Below are positions 47,651-60,871 of a stretch of DNA of 64,000 nucleotides, one piece after another. The stretch lies in the NCBI GenBank assembly GCA_017591395.1, contig WEDG01001090.1:186001-250000 (forward strand), read 5' to 3'. Source of the DNA: Schistocephalus solidus. Lineage: Eukaryota > Platyhelminthes > Cestoda > Diphyllobothriidea > Diphyllobothriidae. How positions within the stretch are numbered: position 1 is the first letter of the stretch; the number at the start of each line of letters is the position of its first letter. Under the pieces are notes generated by a model, which saw only the letters and a list, made by a program, of their open reading frames with translations, had not been told where the DNA came from and did no database searches. Made by a program: the position numbers and the translations under genes.

Positions 47651-50600
47651 AACAGTGACACTCTGACACGTGGATCAGGACGGAATACTTTGGTTCGCAC
47701 GTTTTATTTGGCTGCATGTTCTGCGTTCACTAGCCACAACTAGCTTGCAGCCGCCGGGATTGTCGACTTAAGGCTTTGAGTTTCATTTCTACCTCCATCT
47801 CTCGCGAGCGTTTAATCAGTACTCCCCGTTGATAAAACTGTTTGATTATTCCAGGTGGCTGCCGAGTGTTAAAAAATGTGAAATTACTCGAATTAACCTG
47901 CGCTGCTTAAGCGATCGCGGTCACTGATCACATGGGACTTTTCGCGTTTGGGAAGGGGTTTGGACAGGGAACAGAACTACCGAGTATGCAAACACACACG
48001 GGACACTCTCATATGATCTAGCCGGAGTATCGGGATGGGTCAAAGTTGGATACTTTATCAGAAACTTAAATAAACTATAGGATAGCAGACTTTACTAGTA
48101 ATCGTTTGATCATCTTCCGAATATGAACAGTTAAGAACTTCAAAATATCAGAAATTTAGTTGGTTCATATTCAAACTTTGGGGACCAATTTTTGATTAAA
48201 AAAAAAACTATTAGGAGAAAATTTGTAAGCATAAATCCTCTGCATGATATTTTTTACGAGTATGAAATGTGAATGGGAACAATCTACAAAATGTACGTAG
48301 TACGTTTTCGACTATAATATACACAAGCAGTTTGGAAGACGATCAAAGTTGTAATGTTATATTAGGAGAACTGAGTTAGCACGATGTTCCACGAAATCAG
48401 TTTTCATGACTGTATCGAAAAATCGGAGAGTGGTCCATACGGATATTCTCAACTCCCTATCGATGATGTTCTCTTAAAATTCATTATTGTTCCCCTTCGG
48501 AATTTCTGATTCGAGAGTCTGGCAGGCGCAAAATAGAGCAATTAATGGCACTCACTCAAAATGGCAAGGTAAAAATGGACGAATAGTACGACTGAGCATT
48601 AATATAACCGAAACTTCTTTTGATAAGAGTCAGTGCAGACAATTTATCATTATTATTCTGACCCCAGTCGGACTTTTCGTTAAAGTTATTTGAGGAAACT
48701 GTTTCGAACTAAAACGAAGTAACCTGCTGGCTGCAGAGCAGCGGTCAAACCGTTAGCCGTCCTGAAAAACTTGGGTTTTAGTTACCCATCGCAGCCAAAA
48801 ATAAAATTTGATGTGGAAATATTAAAAAGCCCAAATGTTTAAATATGCATTAGTTTATAAGGCTGGAAATGGCGTAACGGTATTAAGCACCTGCAGTGAA
48901 TATATATCTCCGATTTGAACATCAGCCTCGGGTAGGGTACAGTTATAATTACCCGCTACAGTACATGTGAGGGTGCGCTACCTTGCAAAGGAACTTAGAT
49001 TTGGGTAGGTTAGGGTTAGTGTTGAAGGTAGGGTAGTGAAATCACTACCCCTCTAATAAGGCTGATGACCACTTGCAAAAGAGGGATATCTATATAAAAG
49101 GCGCACTTCCAATGGACCTGATATATTACACGTTGCTCACATCTCTTAAGTGCAAAAACTCAAATTCTTTATTTGATGGGTAAAGGTTTGAGATTGAAAA
49201 TCTATTAAGTTGACCAACAGAAGCTAATAAGCCTAAAGCAACTGTGGACCTCAGCGTAAGTAGTATCGAATAACCTGGTCTCCGCACATATCATCAGGAA
49301 TATTGCGAAGCAACACGAAGAGAGCAACCGAGTCTGAGGGCCACTCGGTCACACACGTGATTTTTCCACTATCGATTCACCAGCTAATTTAATTGGGTGG
49401 CACGTTCCCGGTCGAAGGCCGAGGGCAACCGAGTCGGACAATGGCCCGACGCGTTAACGTCAATTCGGAGCCATACAATGCCTATTTATCGCAAAGTAAG
49501 TGCGTAATTTTACACTGATACGAATGACTGAAAAAAGAAAGAGCGGATTGCAATAGATCGCCTATGTTTTTGGAGTTTCATTGGCATCACGGGAGGCATC
49601 GTTTCGCATATTAATATTAGCGTCTAGGGATTATGGAGCCACCGAATTCCGTACACTGATACTGACTAGCTGACTTTCAAACTAAATGAAACTGGAAGGT
49701 TGAAATTCATTTACATTTTCTTCAAAGAAAATGTTGATGATCAGAAGTCAAGAACACTATTGATGTTCCCGGTGCCTTGTACCAAAAACAAGACGGTAGG
49801 ACTGAACCACATATAAATTGACACTCCACTTTAACTGTTAAACTCTTAGAATAATTCCAGGTACCCAAAAGACGTTTTTAAGACCGATTGTTGTGTTTAA
49901 CAAAGGGAGCAGCTTCTGAATGGTATGACCTTGGGGGGATGACAGTAAGATGCGAAGCAATAGTTAATACATGTCGATGGAAAACAGCCACGGTGATTCC
50001 AGTCTTCAAGCACACTTTTTTTAAGTTTACAGCTTATCAAAAAGTGCTTGCCAAAAAATATGACATAATGCGGGAAGCAGTACACATAAAAGAAACATAA
50101 TCGAATTATGGTGGCCAAAACAGTTTTACCAGATAAAAACTCAGATGTTCGAGTTGCTTCAATTTATATAGTTGCCACTACTTTGAGCAAAGGCTATAAG
50201 AGATAGGGAAGTCCCACATGCAGGAAGTTTTCCGAGTGACAAGAATGACCCTTCAAACTACTAATATCGTACGCTCCCAGTATCTCCGAGCCCAGATAGC
50301 CGCACCTGCCAGCGGTGTGAATTAGTCGAAATTCCTTTTTTTCTACAAATTATCGGACATACGCGCGATTGGCGTTTATCAATATATCTAGGTCGCAGGA
50401 TAGAATACAATCACTCAATTCCAGCCTTTATGTAAGTTTTAGGCTTAGTTGACACTTGCCTGATGAGGAGCAATCGGTAATACAGAGGACAAGGGAAACC
50501 GGAAGGACTATTTCTATCCAATTTACCATCATTTGCCATTACATCCCGTCCCTCCTAGGAAAAGAGGATGTCTGTATTGGTTTAGTCTTCTGGGTGAGAT

Positions 50601-51460
50601 GGCTAACACCAATCTCGTGGGTATCTACAATTACAGCCGGCACAGCGTGAACTATTCTAAGCAGTACAACGACCATTGAATGAGGATCCGAGAAGGGGTT
50701 GACTCAAGGATCTGCCCAGCCTGCAATGGCCCAAAGTGGCTAATAGATTTTAAAAAAATATATTGACCTTTCCCTCGTCCTTGTCACTATGTTTTTTTGG
50801 AAAGCCTTACACTGCAGTTACTTTTCGTACTAACAACACTAGATATTGCCGGTATTAAGACTGAATTCAGGTACCAACTGATGTTTGCTACTGGATTTCA
50901 AGGGTTGGCTTCTGGTAGAAGCAAAAACCAGCACTCATAATTTGGCGAACTTTCAGATCAAGCTACAATTAACCGATTTCCACTTACCGCTGGTGGTGTG
51001 CTCACGTCAGAAGAAAATCCCATTTGCAAAGTTACCGGCAACCTCGGAATGTGGGACTAAATTCGCAAAACTCGAGCCGCAATTTGGTTGGCCTAATGGA
51101 CTGGCAGTAACCATCTTTGGTAGTTTGCGCTACCAAACGGGCTGCCCCCAGGACCTCTTGCATCAAACGTAAACTGAAACACACGCAAGCTGTGGGCGGG
51201 GCAAAAAGATGGCACACAGAACCATCAGTCTGGCATGTGTGACATATATAATTAATTAGTGCTCTAGTGCTACTAACTTTGCCATATTTTGCTCATTTTG
51301 ACAACTTCAACGGTATTGAAAAATTATATGACTGACAGATTCCGCTTTTCAATAGCAACCAGGGAGAATGTCGGGCTGCCATTTTTTGGAAGTGATCAAT
51401 TACAAAAAGGAACCTTAAGCGCGGCGCAATGCCATGCACACCTGACACGTCTTTTCTTTC
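47651..51460. other. No supported gene apart from a SINE scrap
   Basis: Exons upstream of the 51466 terminal exon should lie here, but I could not find a GFA-type CxCG segment. Confidence 0.3.
50478..50565 (-). mobile_element. SINE body fragment
   Basis: GACAAGGGAAACCGGAAGGA, then ACCATCATTTGCCATTACA, corresponds to the reverse complement of the SINE body. Confidence 0.5.
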
Positions 51461-51465
51461 TACAG

Positions 51466-51731
51466 AGCAAGTGCCTCAACTGAAGCCAGAAAACTCTTTC
51501 TACAACACGGACTCCGGTGCCACATGTAAACGCTACTTTTGCGGAACATGCGGACCTTGTCATCCGGTCAATAATTGCCCGTCAAAACGTGTTACTGAGT
51601 GGGTAACGGGTACCACTCTGCCCGACAGTCTCTTCCACGTATCGGAGGCCTACGTCATAGATGAGTTCACCCAGGGCAGATTCATCGAAGAGCGTGAAAA
51701 ACTGCGCAATAAGACTGAAGAACACCACTAA
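51466..51731 (+). CDS. Last exon of a GFA/CENPV-like zinc protein (tentative)
   Basis: A strong acceptor (TCTTTTCTTTCTACAG) precedes 51466. The exon enters in phase 1 and runs 88 codons to TAA. The peptide contains NTDSGATCKRYFCGTCG, then VTEWVTGTTLPDSLFHVSEA and a charged tail EEREKLRNKTEEHH. The DSG...(K)RxFCGxCG plus V..GTL-D pattern resembles the C-terminal half of glutathione-dependent formaldehyde-activating (GFA) domain proteins, a fold shared with CENPV that binds zinc through CxxC pairs. Only this half is visible; the N-terminal CxCG part was not found upstream. The gene converges tail to tail with UROS, about 300 bp between stops. Confidence 0.5.
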
Positions 51732-52026
51732 GATCTACATCTTTTCCTTCGGGAACAATATCCACCCAACCACACATTCGTTTTAATTTGCAACTAAAAA
51801 ACGTTGCAATCATTCGTAAAAAAATTTCTTGAGGAAGATCACACACGTTACAGCACTCATTTTGTTGATGAACATTTCCGACTAAGTTGACGGCTGAGTA
51901 TATGGAAAATAACTTTCATATTAAAAAGAAGTATCAAAGTAGATAGATACTGCAGGCAAATCCGTGCTCAGCGAATCAACGGTCCACTCGATTGCTGATA
52001 GCAGGAACATGTAGATTGGGTGAAAT

Positions 52027-52032
52027 TTTATT
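52027..52032 (-). terminator. Poly(A) signal AATAAA of UROS
   Basis: AATAAA overlaps the last base of the UROS TGA stop. This would give a very short 3' UTR. Confidence 0.55.
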
Positions 52033-55000
52033 CAGAAATTAAGCTCCTTGATCAGAGCAAGGACTGCATCAGGGGTTGGTGAGGAGCACACACCGGAAAC
52101 ATGCAGCCCAGCTTGAGTGATGGCCTCAGCGGTGGTCGGCCCAATTGCGATGAGCTGTTGGGGGAAAAATGCAAACAACTATGTGGATTAGCTGTTCATC
52201 TAAGATGAAACAAGAGAGGATGAATAAGACGGGTTGAAGGCCAGGCCTTAAAAAGCTTTCTTTAAAAAAACTGAGATTGTCTACAAAAATATGCAAATGC
52301 GGGAATTAACTAAGGGTGCATGGGCAACAAAGAGTTTTACTAAAATTTAGATTAAGATTACATTTGTCGTTATAGTGGTCGTTTCAGGACTGTTAATGAT
52401 AAATCAGCCACTGCGTCCAAGTCAACCGACAGGCTATCGGAAAAAGGAAAACTAAGACCCAAAATAGTCTGTCCAACATATTCCGTGCTATATGTTGAAA
52501 CCACCAGGGCACGACAATATTCGTGGCATGAAATGCTAACAAGACGATTCAGGATAGAATCAAATTCGAACAACCTTTGTTTATTTTGGTTTTTATGGAA
52601 CTTAGCTATGTGGGCTCTGTGATTTCCATGTTTTGAAGTCTGGCTGGTGTTCATTAAAGGATCACACGAGATGTATTGCTCAGTCAGCCACGGGGCCAAC
52701 ACCCATATTCAACCGTCTTGATTTTGCCAAACCAGTGGAAGAGGGGTTCTGTGAGGAAAGGGTGGGACAGCGGCCGCTTAGGTCAGATTCCCTACAAGAA
52801 TACATGCAGTAATCACTTTGCCTACAACGTTTGAACAAAATTAACGCGGGTAGTCTTAACGTAGGGCTTTTGAACCACTTACAGCAATTTAAAACTCAAA
52901 AATCACGTCCGACAACAACCACCACCGCCGCCACCACCACCACGGAGTGAAGAAAAAACTTCCAAAGATTTTACTACTGCCTTCCTAACGGAAAAGGAAA
53001 ATTTGATTCGCTTTTCGTCTATCCGGACTCAAAAATGTTATTTGTGGGGTTGTGGCAAGGCTCGAGATAAAGCAAGTTTTGTAGTCAGCAACTCAAGTGC
53101 CTAAACTCGCTAGGATTAGACCAGAAAAAGCCGGAACATAAAGCTTGACTGAAGGAGAAATAGCTTTCTTCGAGACTCAGTCTACTTATGCAATGCGGTC
53201 GGGTAACTACAAAGTTTAAAAGACGGAAACAGAGCAAAGTAGCAAATGCTATCAGACGAAACACAGCTGCGAGCATTTTATAAAGTCTTTGTGCTCTGTT
53301 CCTATCCTACAGTTAGGACAAAGCACAACGAAGAGGCCTCAACGCGCATCTAGAAAATTTTAAAACCTACGAAGAGAGGGTATGCGCTAGCTGTTTTAAA
53401 CTAAGGTTCGCGCTAAAAAGGTTAATATTTTGAAAAAGTGTTAAATCCGATAACTATCAATGGAGACATGAGTAGAAGTGGTCAAATTATGAACTTGCCT
53501 TCAAAAGGTCACCGGAAAGTGCAGGAGATCGAAGGGTTGGCTCCGCTAGCGTTACAGCTGATGGACTAAAAAAAACGATGCAGAGCTGACCGTGCCGTTC
53601 CTATAAATAAATAAACAGCCTTGCAGAAGTACGCATTACAAAAATCACAAGATAATCTCTTAAAACGCCCATACAAAGTAACAGGGCAGTTCCACGTGAC
53701 TTGAATAGCAAGCTGTCTGAAAGATAGCATTGCTTTTCAGTGTAAAACCGTTTTAACAAAAAAAAACCCACACGTAAAGGCATTAGTGGCAGAGGACCGA
53801 TCGATAGCATCGACCACATATGTTTCGTGCGACCGTGCAGTGACCTGCAAGTAGAGATTGGCCTATTTATGTGAAAATCACGACAAACCGTAATCGAGTA
53901 AAAGGGAATATTCCCGCATACGGGTTATGAACCTGGAATTCGTGGCAATAAAAGGGCTTAAAATGCAAACCTGCCAACATTTGAAACTAATAAGTTTGCC
54001 GATCTGACCGGAATTTTATCCTACCTCGAAGCTCCGCAGGCGGACGTTTGCGAGGATTTATCTGTAGGTAAGAAGGTGCATGAAGGATTCGACAAGGCAA
54101 GGATACCGTAGGTCTGAGTCCCAAATGAACCTGTGGACGTGGTGAACATGCGCTTTGATCCATTTTACAAAAGCCACAGACTTGTTTCAAAAAATCCCAA
54201 GGGTATTAAAGGTTTCGAGAGTAGCCATTCCTATGTTTCATATAAGTCAATGTTTTTCTTGCGCCGATTCGACTATTGTTGACCAGCTTTTTGGTTGGTG
54301 CGATAAAGCCAATAAAAGTCGGTAGGGTGGACGAACAGTCGTATTGCTTAATGGCTGGTCAGTATCCCGACTCCAACTAGATGAAATGGTTCTTGAGCTA
54401 TCGGTTATCTTACGCCTTGGGCCATGTTACACTGGTTTCCGTTTAGGTAATGAAGTAGAACCTGCAAATTCGAAGAAAGCGTGACGCACCGGTTGGGTGA
54501 ACTCATATCTGAGAACCATAGTTCCAAATAGGCGTTGGGTGGCAGGACTATCTCGGTCCGGGATTGGCGGTAGTCTAATGCTGTATGCAGGTGTTCTAGT
54601 ATGTTGCGACTTCAACTAATATGTGAACCAGTTCGATGTTACCCATGTAGTTTCCGTCACTAGTACCAGAAAAAATTATTTTTTTGACAATCACTGAGGC
54701 TTTAGAAAGTGGCAATAGATCCTTTGGTTGTAGTACACAGCACAAAACTAAACCCTGACCCTTTGGGAATACGTATGTTGAGGGGTTGTTACATTCGACA
54801 AACTAACGTGGAGACGTGAATTGATGGGAGGATGGTTTTGCAAAACTGGAGCTGTTGCACTTTTGGCCGTCATCAGTTCATTTAGCGTTTCTTTCGCTTG
54901 ATGAAATTGTTTCCCTGTCCGCTCTGTTGGAAGTACATAAGCAAAGCCACTCAGCTTATTTGTCATCTGGTTCGATACAATGCGTTTTATCTGTTTGAAA

Positions 55001-56773
55001 GTGCTTGGACACAAATGCACTTGTAAAACAGCTGATCGCTGCTAAAACTGAGGATATCCAATGTAGATGCCGTTCTTTGCAAAAGCCAGTTATCTCGAGT
55101 CCAGTAATTTTAGGTAGTGTTCAATATGATTCTTTTGGACGATAAACTTTCCAGCAACGCAATAAACCGGGATTTCACCCGACTGGATAAAAACCAACAG
55201 GTCTATTAAATGAAGGATAACGATTATAAACTTCCCATGAATAAACTTCTGACAGGTACGGCACCTTTTTTTCAAAATTTATCGCGGAATAATAAAGAAA
55301 ATAAAAAAACTGGTATGACTTGCACGGGGCAGTGCAGCTTTTTTAACTTACTGAAATAGCTAATGTCAAAGCAGACGGTAGATTCGAATTGGGGACGGCA
55401 ACATAAACTACCTTCTCCACTACTTCAATGCCTAAAGGAGCAATAAAACATTTGTAAGAACGCTTCCAAGGAAACAACCATTCTCCCGAAGTCGTTGTGG
55501 AAGCAAACTGCTATGTTTTTCGCCAGTTACAAAAAGAGCTGGCTTCGGGGAACCTATATCAGGCTACTGCTGAATGATTGCGGATGTCTGTACCAGTTTT
55601 ATATTGTTCGACAATAAATTCAGCCAGAGAAGATGCGGTTGCGCAGTGGGAGCCTCTTGGTTCGAATCCAATTGAAGCGGCTGAAAATGCGTGAAAGAGG
55701 AGAAAAGAACAAGGATTCTAGTAAAACATCAAAGAAGCGATTTCTTGGAACTCATGCAAACTAATTCACCCTTATAAGTACTTAGGATACACACATGGCT
55801 CTCGCGTAGTCAAAACGTTGTAAGGCTTTGAATATTAAACGAGACCAAGGACGATCTAGAAAACATTGATTGTACGAGCCACTTCATGTCTATATGAGAT
55901 GAAAGATTGTGCAGCACTTAGTCACCCGATATGCGAGTTTAATAGACTCGCAGAATTTCTCTAAATCTTGTCTGAAAATAAACATGCATGCATATAAAAG
56001 CTTAATAGGCGCTGAACAACATGCTGTTGGAGGCTGGGGCGAAACGTTAACAGAAGCCGAAAACACCAAGAGACATCCTTACCTAGATCACCAGTGGCTG
56101 GTCCAACAGCAAAACAGAGATCTGAGGGTGATCCTATATAGAAGAAGTTGCTTTGTGAAAGAGAATATATACCTTTAAATCCTGCTTTTTCGAATGCTTC
56201 TACAGCTCTCTGGCTAGTGAAAATGATGCAACCAAAAATTTCGATCGCCAACTGCCCAGGGAAACAAATTCATCCGAATTACAGTGAAATGTGAGCGATT
56301 CCAGAACTGAAACGCTAAACCCGTGGCTATCTAGTATCTAAGCCGTAAGCATATCAACGTGCACACACGTCATAATAGGCATCATTTTCCAACTTTCCAC
56401 GAATCCCACCAATCGACTTTAATAGAATAATTTGCATTTCAGTTAAACTAGCGTCACCCAGTGTGGAACTGCATAAGAGATACCTGAAGGGAATTATTAC
56501 ATTAGTAAGTGGTTAATAGCAGAGCCAGTTTTCTTAATGTAGAAGGATAAGCAATACCAAATACATCGATTTATTGCTATACTGGAAATGAGACTTTCAA
56601 GAGAATGAAAATATGGCGATGTAAAAACGGGAAATGGTAAGTTTTAATTGTGTACACTGTTGCTGCTCACCATTTTTTAGCCAAGGTTAACGAAGCAATA
56701 TAAGTTAACTTGCATGAAGTCACACAAAAGGCCCTTTTCAGGGAATGAAAACAGTGGCAATAATGTGTTATAG
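52032..56773 (-). CDS. UROS: Uroporphyrinogen-III synthase (UROS/HemD), 5' end not found
   Basis: Closes hydroxymethylbilane to uroporphyrinogen III in the cytosolic haem pathway. Phase-consistent exons on the minus strand: 56773-56710 (NTLLPLFSFPEKGLL), 56251-56173 (GCIIFTSQRAVEAFEKAGF), 56133-56083 (DLCFAVGPATGDL), 53716-53649 (GTALLLCMGVLRDYL), 53600-53499 (LCIVFFSPSAVTLAEP...GDLLK) and 52154-52032 (LIAIGPTTAEAITQAGLHVS...TPDAVLALIKELNF, TGA). The family blocks IIFTSxRAVEA, VGxATxxL, FFSPSxV and AIGPTTAxA are all present and in order. Introns include one of 39 nt, one of 49 nt, and a GC-AG intron (AAG|GCAAGT at 53498). Seen coding is about 165 codons against about 265 usual. Missing are the first exon(s), a stretch after VGPATGDL that may sit in the 2.4-kb intron, and the VYxT segment before FFSPS, for which the 49-nt intron leaves no room. 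It may be a shortened functional protein or a decaying gene. Confidence 0.85.
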
Positions 56774-58235
56774 CTGTTATATAACACCGGGGAATTCAAC
56801 GGTATAGAGGAACGTCCGTTTCCGCCGGCTCTTAATTCTTCCGCACATGTGGACTGCGGTCCACATCCGAAAGCCATTCCCTCGGCAGTTTTCGTCCCTT
56901 TCTGCAATTGTGAATTTCCACCAGTTGCAAAATCAATGCATTCTGATAAAGCTGAACATCAGTGCACACGTCAGCTCGTTGTTCTTAAGAACGATGAACG
57001 ACAATTAATTGTAGTTAATTGATTAACCCAGAAGTGTGCGGGGTTCAATCTGGCTGTTGGTACTCATTTGGAGTGTCTTATCTTCCGTAGTATTTCTGTA
57101 CCCTCGCTTTCTCCCCAAATCCGAACCTAACAAAGTTGATTGGTACTACATTATCATGAGATCTTCTTAATTGGTACGCTCCGCAACCATTGACTGCCTA
57201 CGAAAACACAACTATTCCAGTGTAATGACGGGATGGAAAATTTAGATCCTACTGCTGCCACCAAGTTGTGATGAACCCAAGTGACGAACAAGCGCCAATA
57301 GGATAAAACGGGGAATCAGCCAATTAGCTCAATGGCCAGCAGCCACTAAAACGAAATCAGACCTGCACAACCGAAACACCATAATGAAAGACAAAATTCA
57401 GTTAGTAAGAACAAAAATAAACTCGAAAAAGTGAAGGTATCAAATTATTTGTTAAAAATACACAAAAAATATCTTAATTCCCCAAACAACAAATTTCATG
57501 TCAAACATCAGCTTTTTTTATTTTAAAAAGTCTTTCAACATAGCCACTACGAGCTAGAAATGGTAGGAATCATTGGTTACTTCCACAAATAGATCGAAAA
57601 CTTACTTTTGAGTCGGAGCCGGGTTGTTAAAATATGTTAGGAGTATTCAAGTTCCACTGCGTGAGATTGGGGTTTTCATAGTTTAGTATTAGGACCGATT
57701 ATATTTCTAATATACATGGAGACGTTGTGAATTGGTTCATTAACTTACAATGTTCAACCCCGCATTTTGAAATTTGTGGCTTATTATTCAGCATAAAGAT
57801 CTCCTGCATGTTTTATGAAATCCTTATGTCCAGCTCGCAACATACCGAATTACTGACACCTATGACTTTGTAACAGGAAAATAGGCGTTATAATTGTCCT
57901 CATGAATGAACCATACTCAACCTCGTTATACACCTCATTCTCCATTTATGTCGCTTATTGGTCACTATTGGTGCCATTTTTCATTTTTGTTCGCAAAATG
58001 TCTACTTTCACTCCCGCACACATGAAATAATTGACCCCTGGGATAAATTTGTCTGCATCAGACGTCAGAAATTCTTTGTCGGTAGATTGAGGATGGTGAA
58101 TTCACGTGCAAATGGACAACAGCTCCTGTGCTGACTGAGCACGCAGAGTAGTTAATACTGCAGTATGTCAGGGGTTTGAGCACGGTTTGTAAATGAACAC
58201 ATGGCCAGCGTCTCCTACGCTGACTACTAGCTCAG
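56774..58235. other. Expected location of UROS 5' exon(s), none identified
   Basis: The exon at 56773 is entered in phase 2, so at least one coding exon lies upstream on the minus strand. I could not recognise it. Confidence 0.4.
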
Positions 58236-58239
58236 CAAT

Positions 58240-58664
58240 TCGATGGTTTTGCCCATTGTGTGCTTGTTTACTATGGCTGACTAGGGGAATGAGAGTCAGT
58301 CTGACATGGATCATTCTTCATTTGATCTCGATGACTCTTCATATCCTTGGAATCCGAGCCAGTTGTGGCAGAATTGTGAGCGGTGGCAGCGATCGCTTCG
58401 GTCAACTTTACCGCTTCCTGCTTCAGGAATGTTGTCTTGCCCCAGGTGATTTATTCGAGTTAGCAATAACAACGAAATTGAGAGGTCAACCTCTCAAATT
58501 ACGTGTGACTGGAGCTAGACTAGGCACTCGGAAGTACTTTATTCTCCAAAAGAGTGGTCAAAGCTTGGAATAATCTTCCTCTGGATGTTGTGATGTCGGA
58601 ATATCTGGAGGATGTTAAGCGAAATTTAGATCGATTTTACGGTGCGAGCTACAACACAAACTGA
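58240..58664 (+). mobile_element. Repeat R joined to a CR1-like LINE C-terminus
   Basis: 58255-58440 matches the reverse complement of repeat R at 40240-40400 (CTGACT, GAGAGTCAGTCTGACATGG, GGAATCCGAGCCAG). 58470-58664 encodes the end of a CR1-type LINE: LRGQPLKLRVTGARLGTRKY, then after a frameshift FSKRVVKAWNNLPLDVV and TGA at 58662. The FFxxRVVxxWNxLP signature is typical of CR1/jockey-like ORF2 ends. Confidence 0.7.
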
Positions 58665-60420
58665 AAGCTGCAAGAGCGACATCAGGAAATACGGTATTAA
58701 GAATATAACTAGCTATATCTGAGTAACATTTCTTTATGTTTACTATTTTCATTCAAGGGCTCTCACTCTCCCATAATTATAACGTGAAGGTCCCTGATGT
58801 CTTCCCTGCCTAAATAAATAAATAGGTTTATTGATTTGGCACTGCTTGGCGCCGTCAAATCCTTAGAACAAAGGAAAAAACCTATAACAAACTCCTCTTT
58901 TCATTAAACACTTAAGCTTTGGTTTGTTTGTTTGCTTAAATAGCAGTGTTGAAATGACGAGTTTGTTTTAAGTAAAAAAAACCTGTTTTCCAAGGTTTAG
59001 AAATAGCAAAAATGAAGTAAAAACAGCTTTACAGAGTGAAGATGAATGTATCAGGGAAATAATGTTTAGAGTCAAGACAAGTCTGTTATTGACGTTCTAG
59101 GGTATTCATTTGACAGAGGTAGAAACATCTGCAGTCGATTCAAAGGGATAGGTACTTCCAATCAGATGCGAGCGCAGTCGATTCCGGTGTGGGGTTGTTA
59201 CGAACCACAGTTCCGACAGAATTGTTTGAATGAACTGGGAACACTTTTCGTGCGGGTCCCGGATGGGAATGGTGTGATCGATGGTCTGTGGAGATGGCCG
59301 GTGTTCCTTCTTTCCCTACTGCTGACATCTCCCCTCGTTACCGCCGTCGTACCGTCTCGAAAGTCCCTGACCGTCAGCATCTCCACGACCCTCACCCGCA
59401 TTTGCGAACAGCACTGCACTCCACACCGGTATCTAACTGATCATTCGTGACCACCTCCCACTCCAAGCGGATCGATTGTATAAGTCCCCAGTATTCGCTT
59501 GTATCTTTATATTTCTCTTTACTATCTACAATTTGTTCCTGTTAACATAGATACCTTACTTTATAAACTTATTCTCTCCTGCTATCTATACATGTGTGCA
59601 TGATGAAGTGTGTAACGATTCTGCCGACGTTATATGGCTACAGATTGTCCTAGTGATATACTCCACAGTGTGTGCTATCTTTGACATTCTCGGCCACTAA
59701 AGGGTCTGCCGAATAATTAGACTTAGTTGACTGATTGCTAAAAAAGTGAAAATAGATTAGGAGCAAGAAGAGTTCAACGGTAAGAAACTTTCACTGCAGT
59801 CATACAGTCTTCATATTTGTATTATATATCATAGTGTTGATTATGTTTGATCTAGCTGTATGAAACAGCTAGTACCATTCGTTTCATAAAGCTATATCAA
59901 AACCTAGACGTGTGGCTCATTGCGCATTCGAATAACACAGAGCATAAATGATGTTAAAAACGGAAAAAAACATACTACTAACAGACAGAGATAAAAAAAT
60001 AATAAGTTTTTGCAAGTTAGTTTTAAAAGCAAATTGTTTACTAATCATAAAATTATACATAAAAATAAAGACGCTATCCAAAAACATTTTAAAATGTAAA
60101 GTTATCATAATTTTTTAAAATAGTTTTAACAATAGAAAAAAAGCCGCTTTTCATTAAATTGATAGCCCTTATGCATAGCCAGAAGATAGGTATTTATCAG
60201 TCTTGTAGGTCACTAACCACCACTTATAGCGTGCCCATAACCAGAGAGAGTACCACATAACCAGATGATAAGATTCTTAATCTCTGTGTGCATTGCAGGT
60301 CGTCGTAGGTGAAATAACTAATCTTGGGAGATTCTGGCCTGAGTATCCGGTTCTAGTGAAATGGCCATCACCGCACGCAAAGTACGTTTGGATTTTCAGC
60401 TTGACTTCTAGGTGCAGATA
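58665..60420. other. Nothing firmly recognised
   Basis: A GC-rich block at 59130-59460 is open on both strands and stands out from its AT-rich surroundings, perhaps repeat-derived; I cannot name it. Confidence 0.3.
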
Positions 60421-60427
60421 AGGCAAC

Positions 60428-60871
60428 TCATCGGGAGAACTCAGGATTAAAGAAGCTATCGCCAACAGTAACTGCCGCGTCAGAGCCCTTTCGGCCGAAT
60501 TCTATGTTGAAGAACTGAGTTGAAAAATGCCCTATCTTATTCAAAAATAGATGTGTGCTATTATTTAACATATATTGTTTGATTTTTATTTTAAATTCTC
60601 GTATGGTTCGACTATTTCTAATAGAATTTGGCAGGGCATTCCATATTGTCGCGTATCTTATGGAATAGAAGTCGGATCGTTGGGCCTTTTTGAATTTCGG
60701 AATTTTTATAATATTTTCTGAATTTCTAGTGTCTGCGGGACCTTTTTGATTTGTTAGTATATTCATTCTGAGAATATCTTGGTCGTGTGTGATTTTGAAC
60801 AGAAAAGTGAGACCATTTTTGAGTCTTCTGATCCAGACGGGTTGAAGACCATATCTATCGTATAGTTCCAT
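60428..60871 (-). mobile_element. CR1-like LINE ORF2 C-terminal fragment
   Basis: Open for 147 codons on the minus strand, with LYDRYGLQPVWIRRLKNGL, TFLFKITHD and the signature FYSIRYATIWNALPNSIRNS, then REFKIKIKQYM. This is the end region of a CR1-like LINE after the RT. It may belong with the endonuclease piece at 61.9-62.3 kb on the same strand. Confidence 0.7.

Noticed and set aside
54025..54061. 37-nt candidate UROS exon encoding KSSQTSACGASR
   Set aside because: It has AG and GT borders and a faintly fitting peptide, but its exit phase does not fit the LLLCMGVLRDYL frame of the next exon. The chain is in phase without it.
59601..59720. Possible solo LTR beginning TGTAACG
   Set aside because: No matching partner, no target duplication and no primer-binding site seen.
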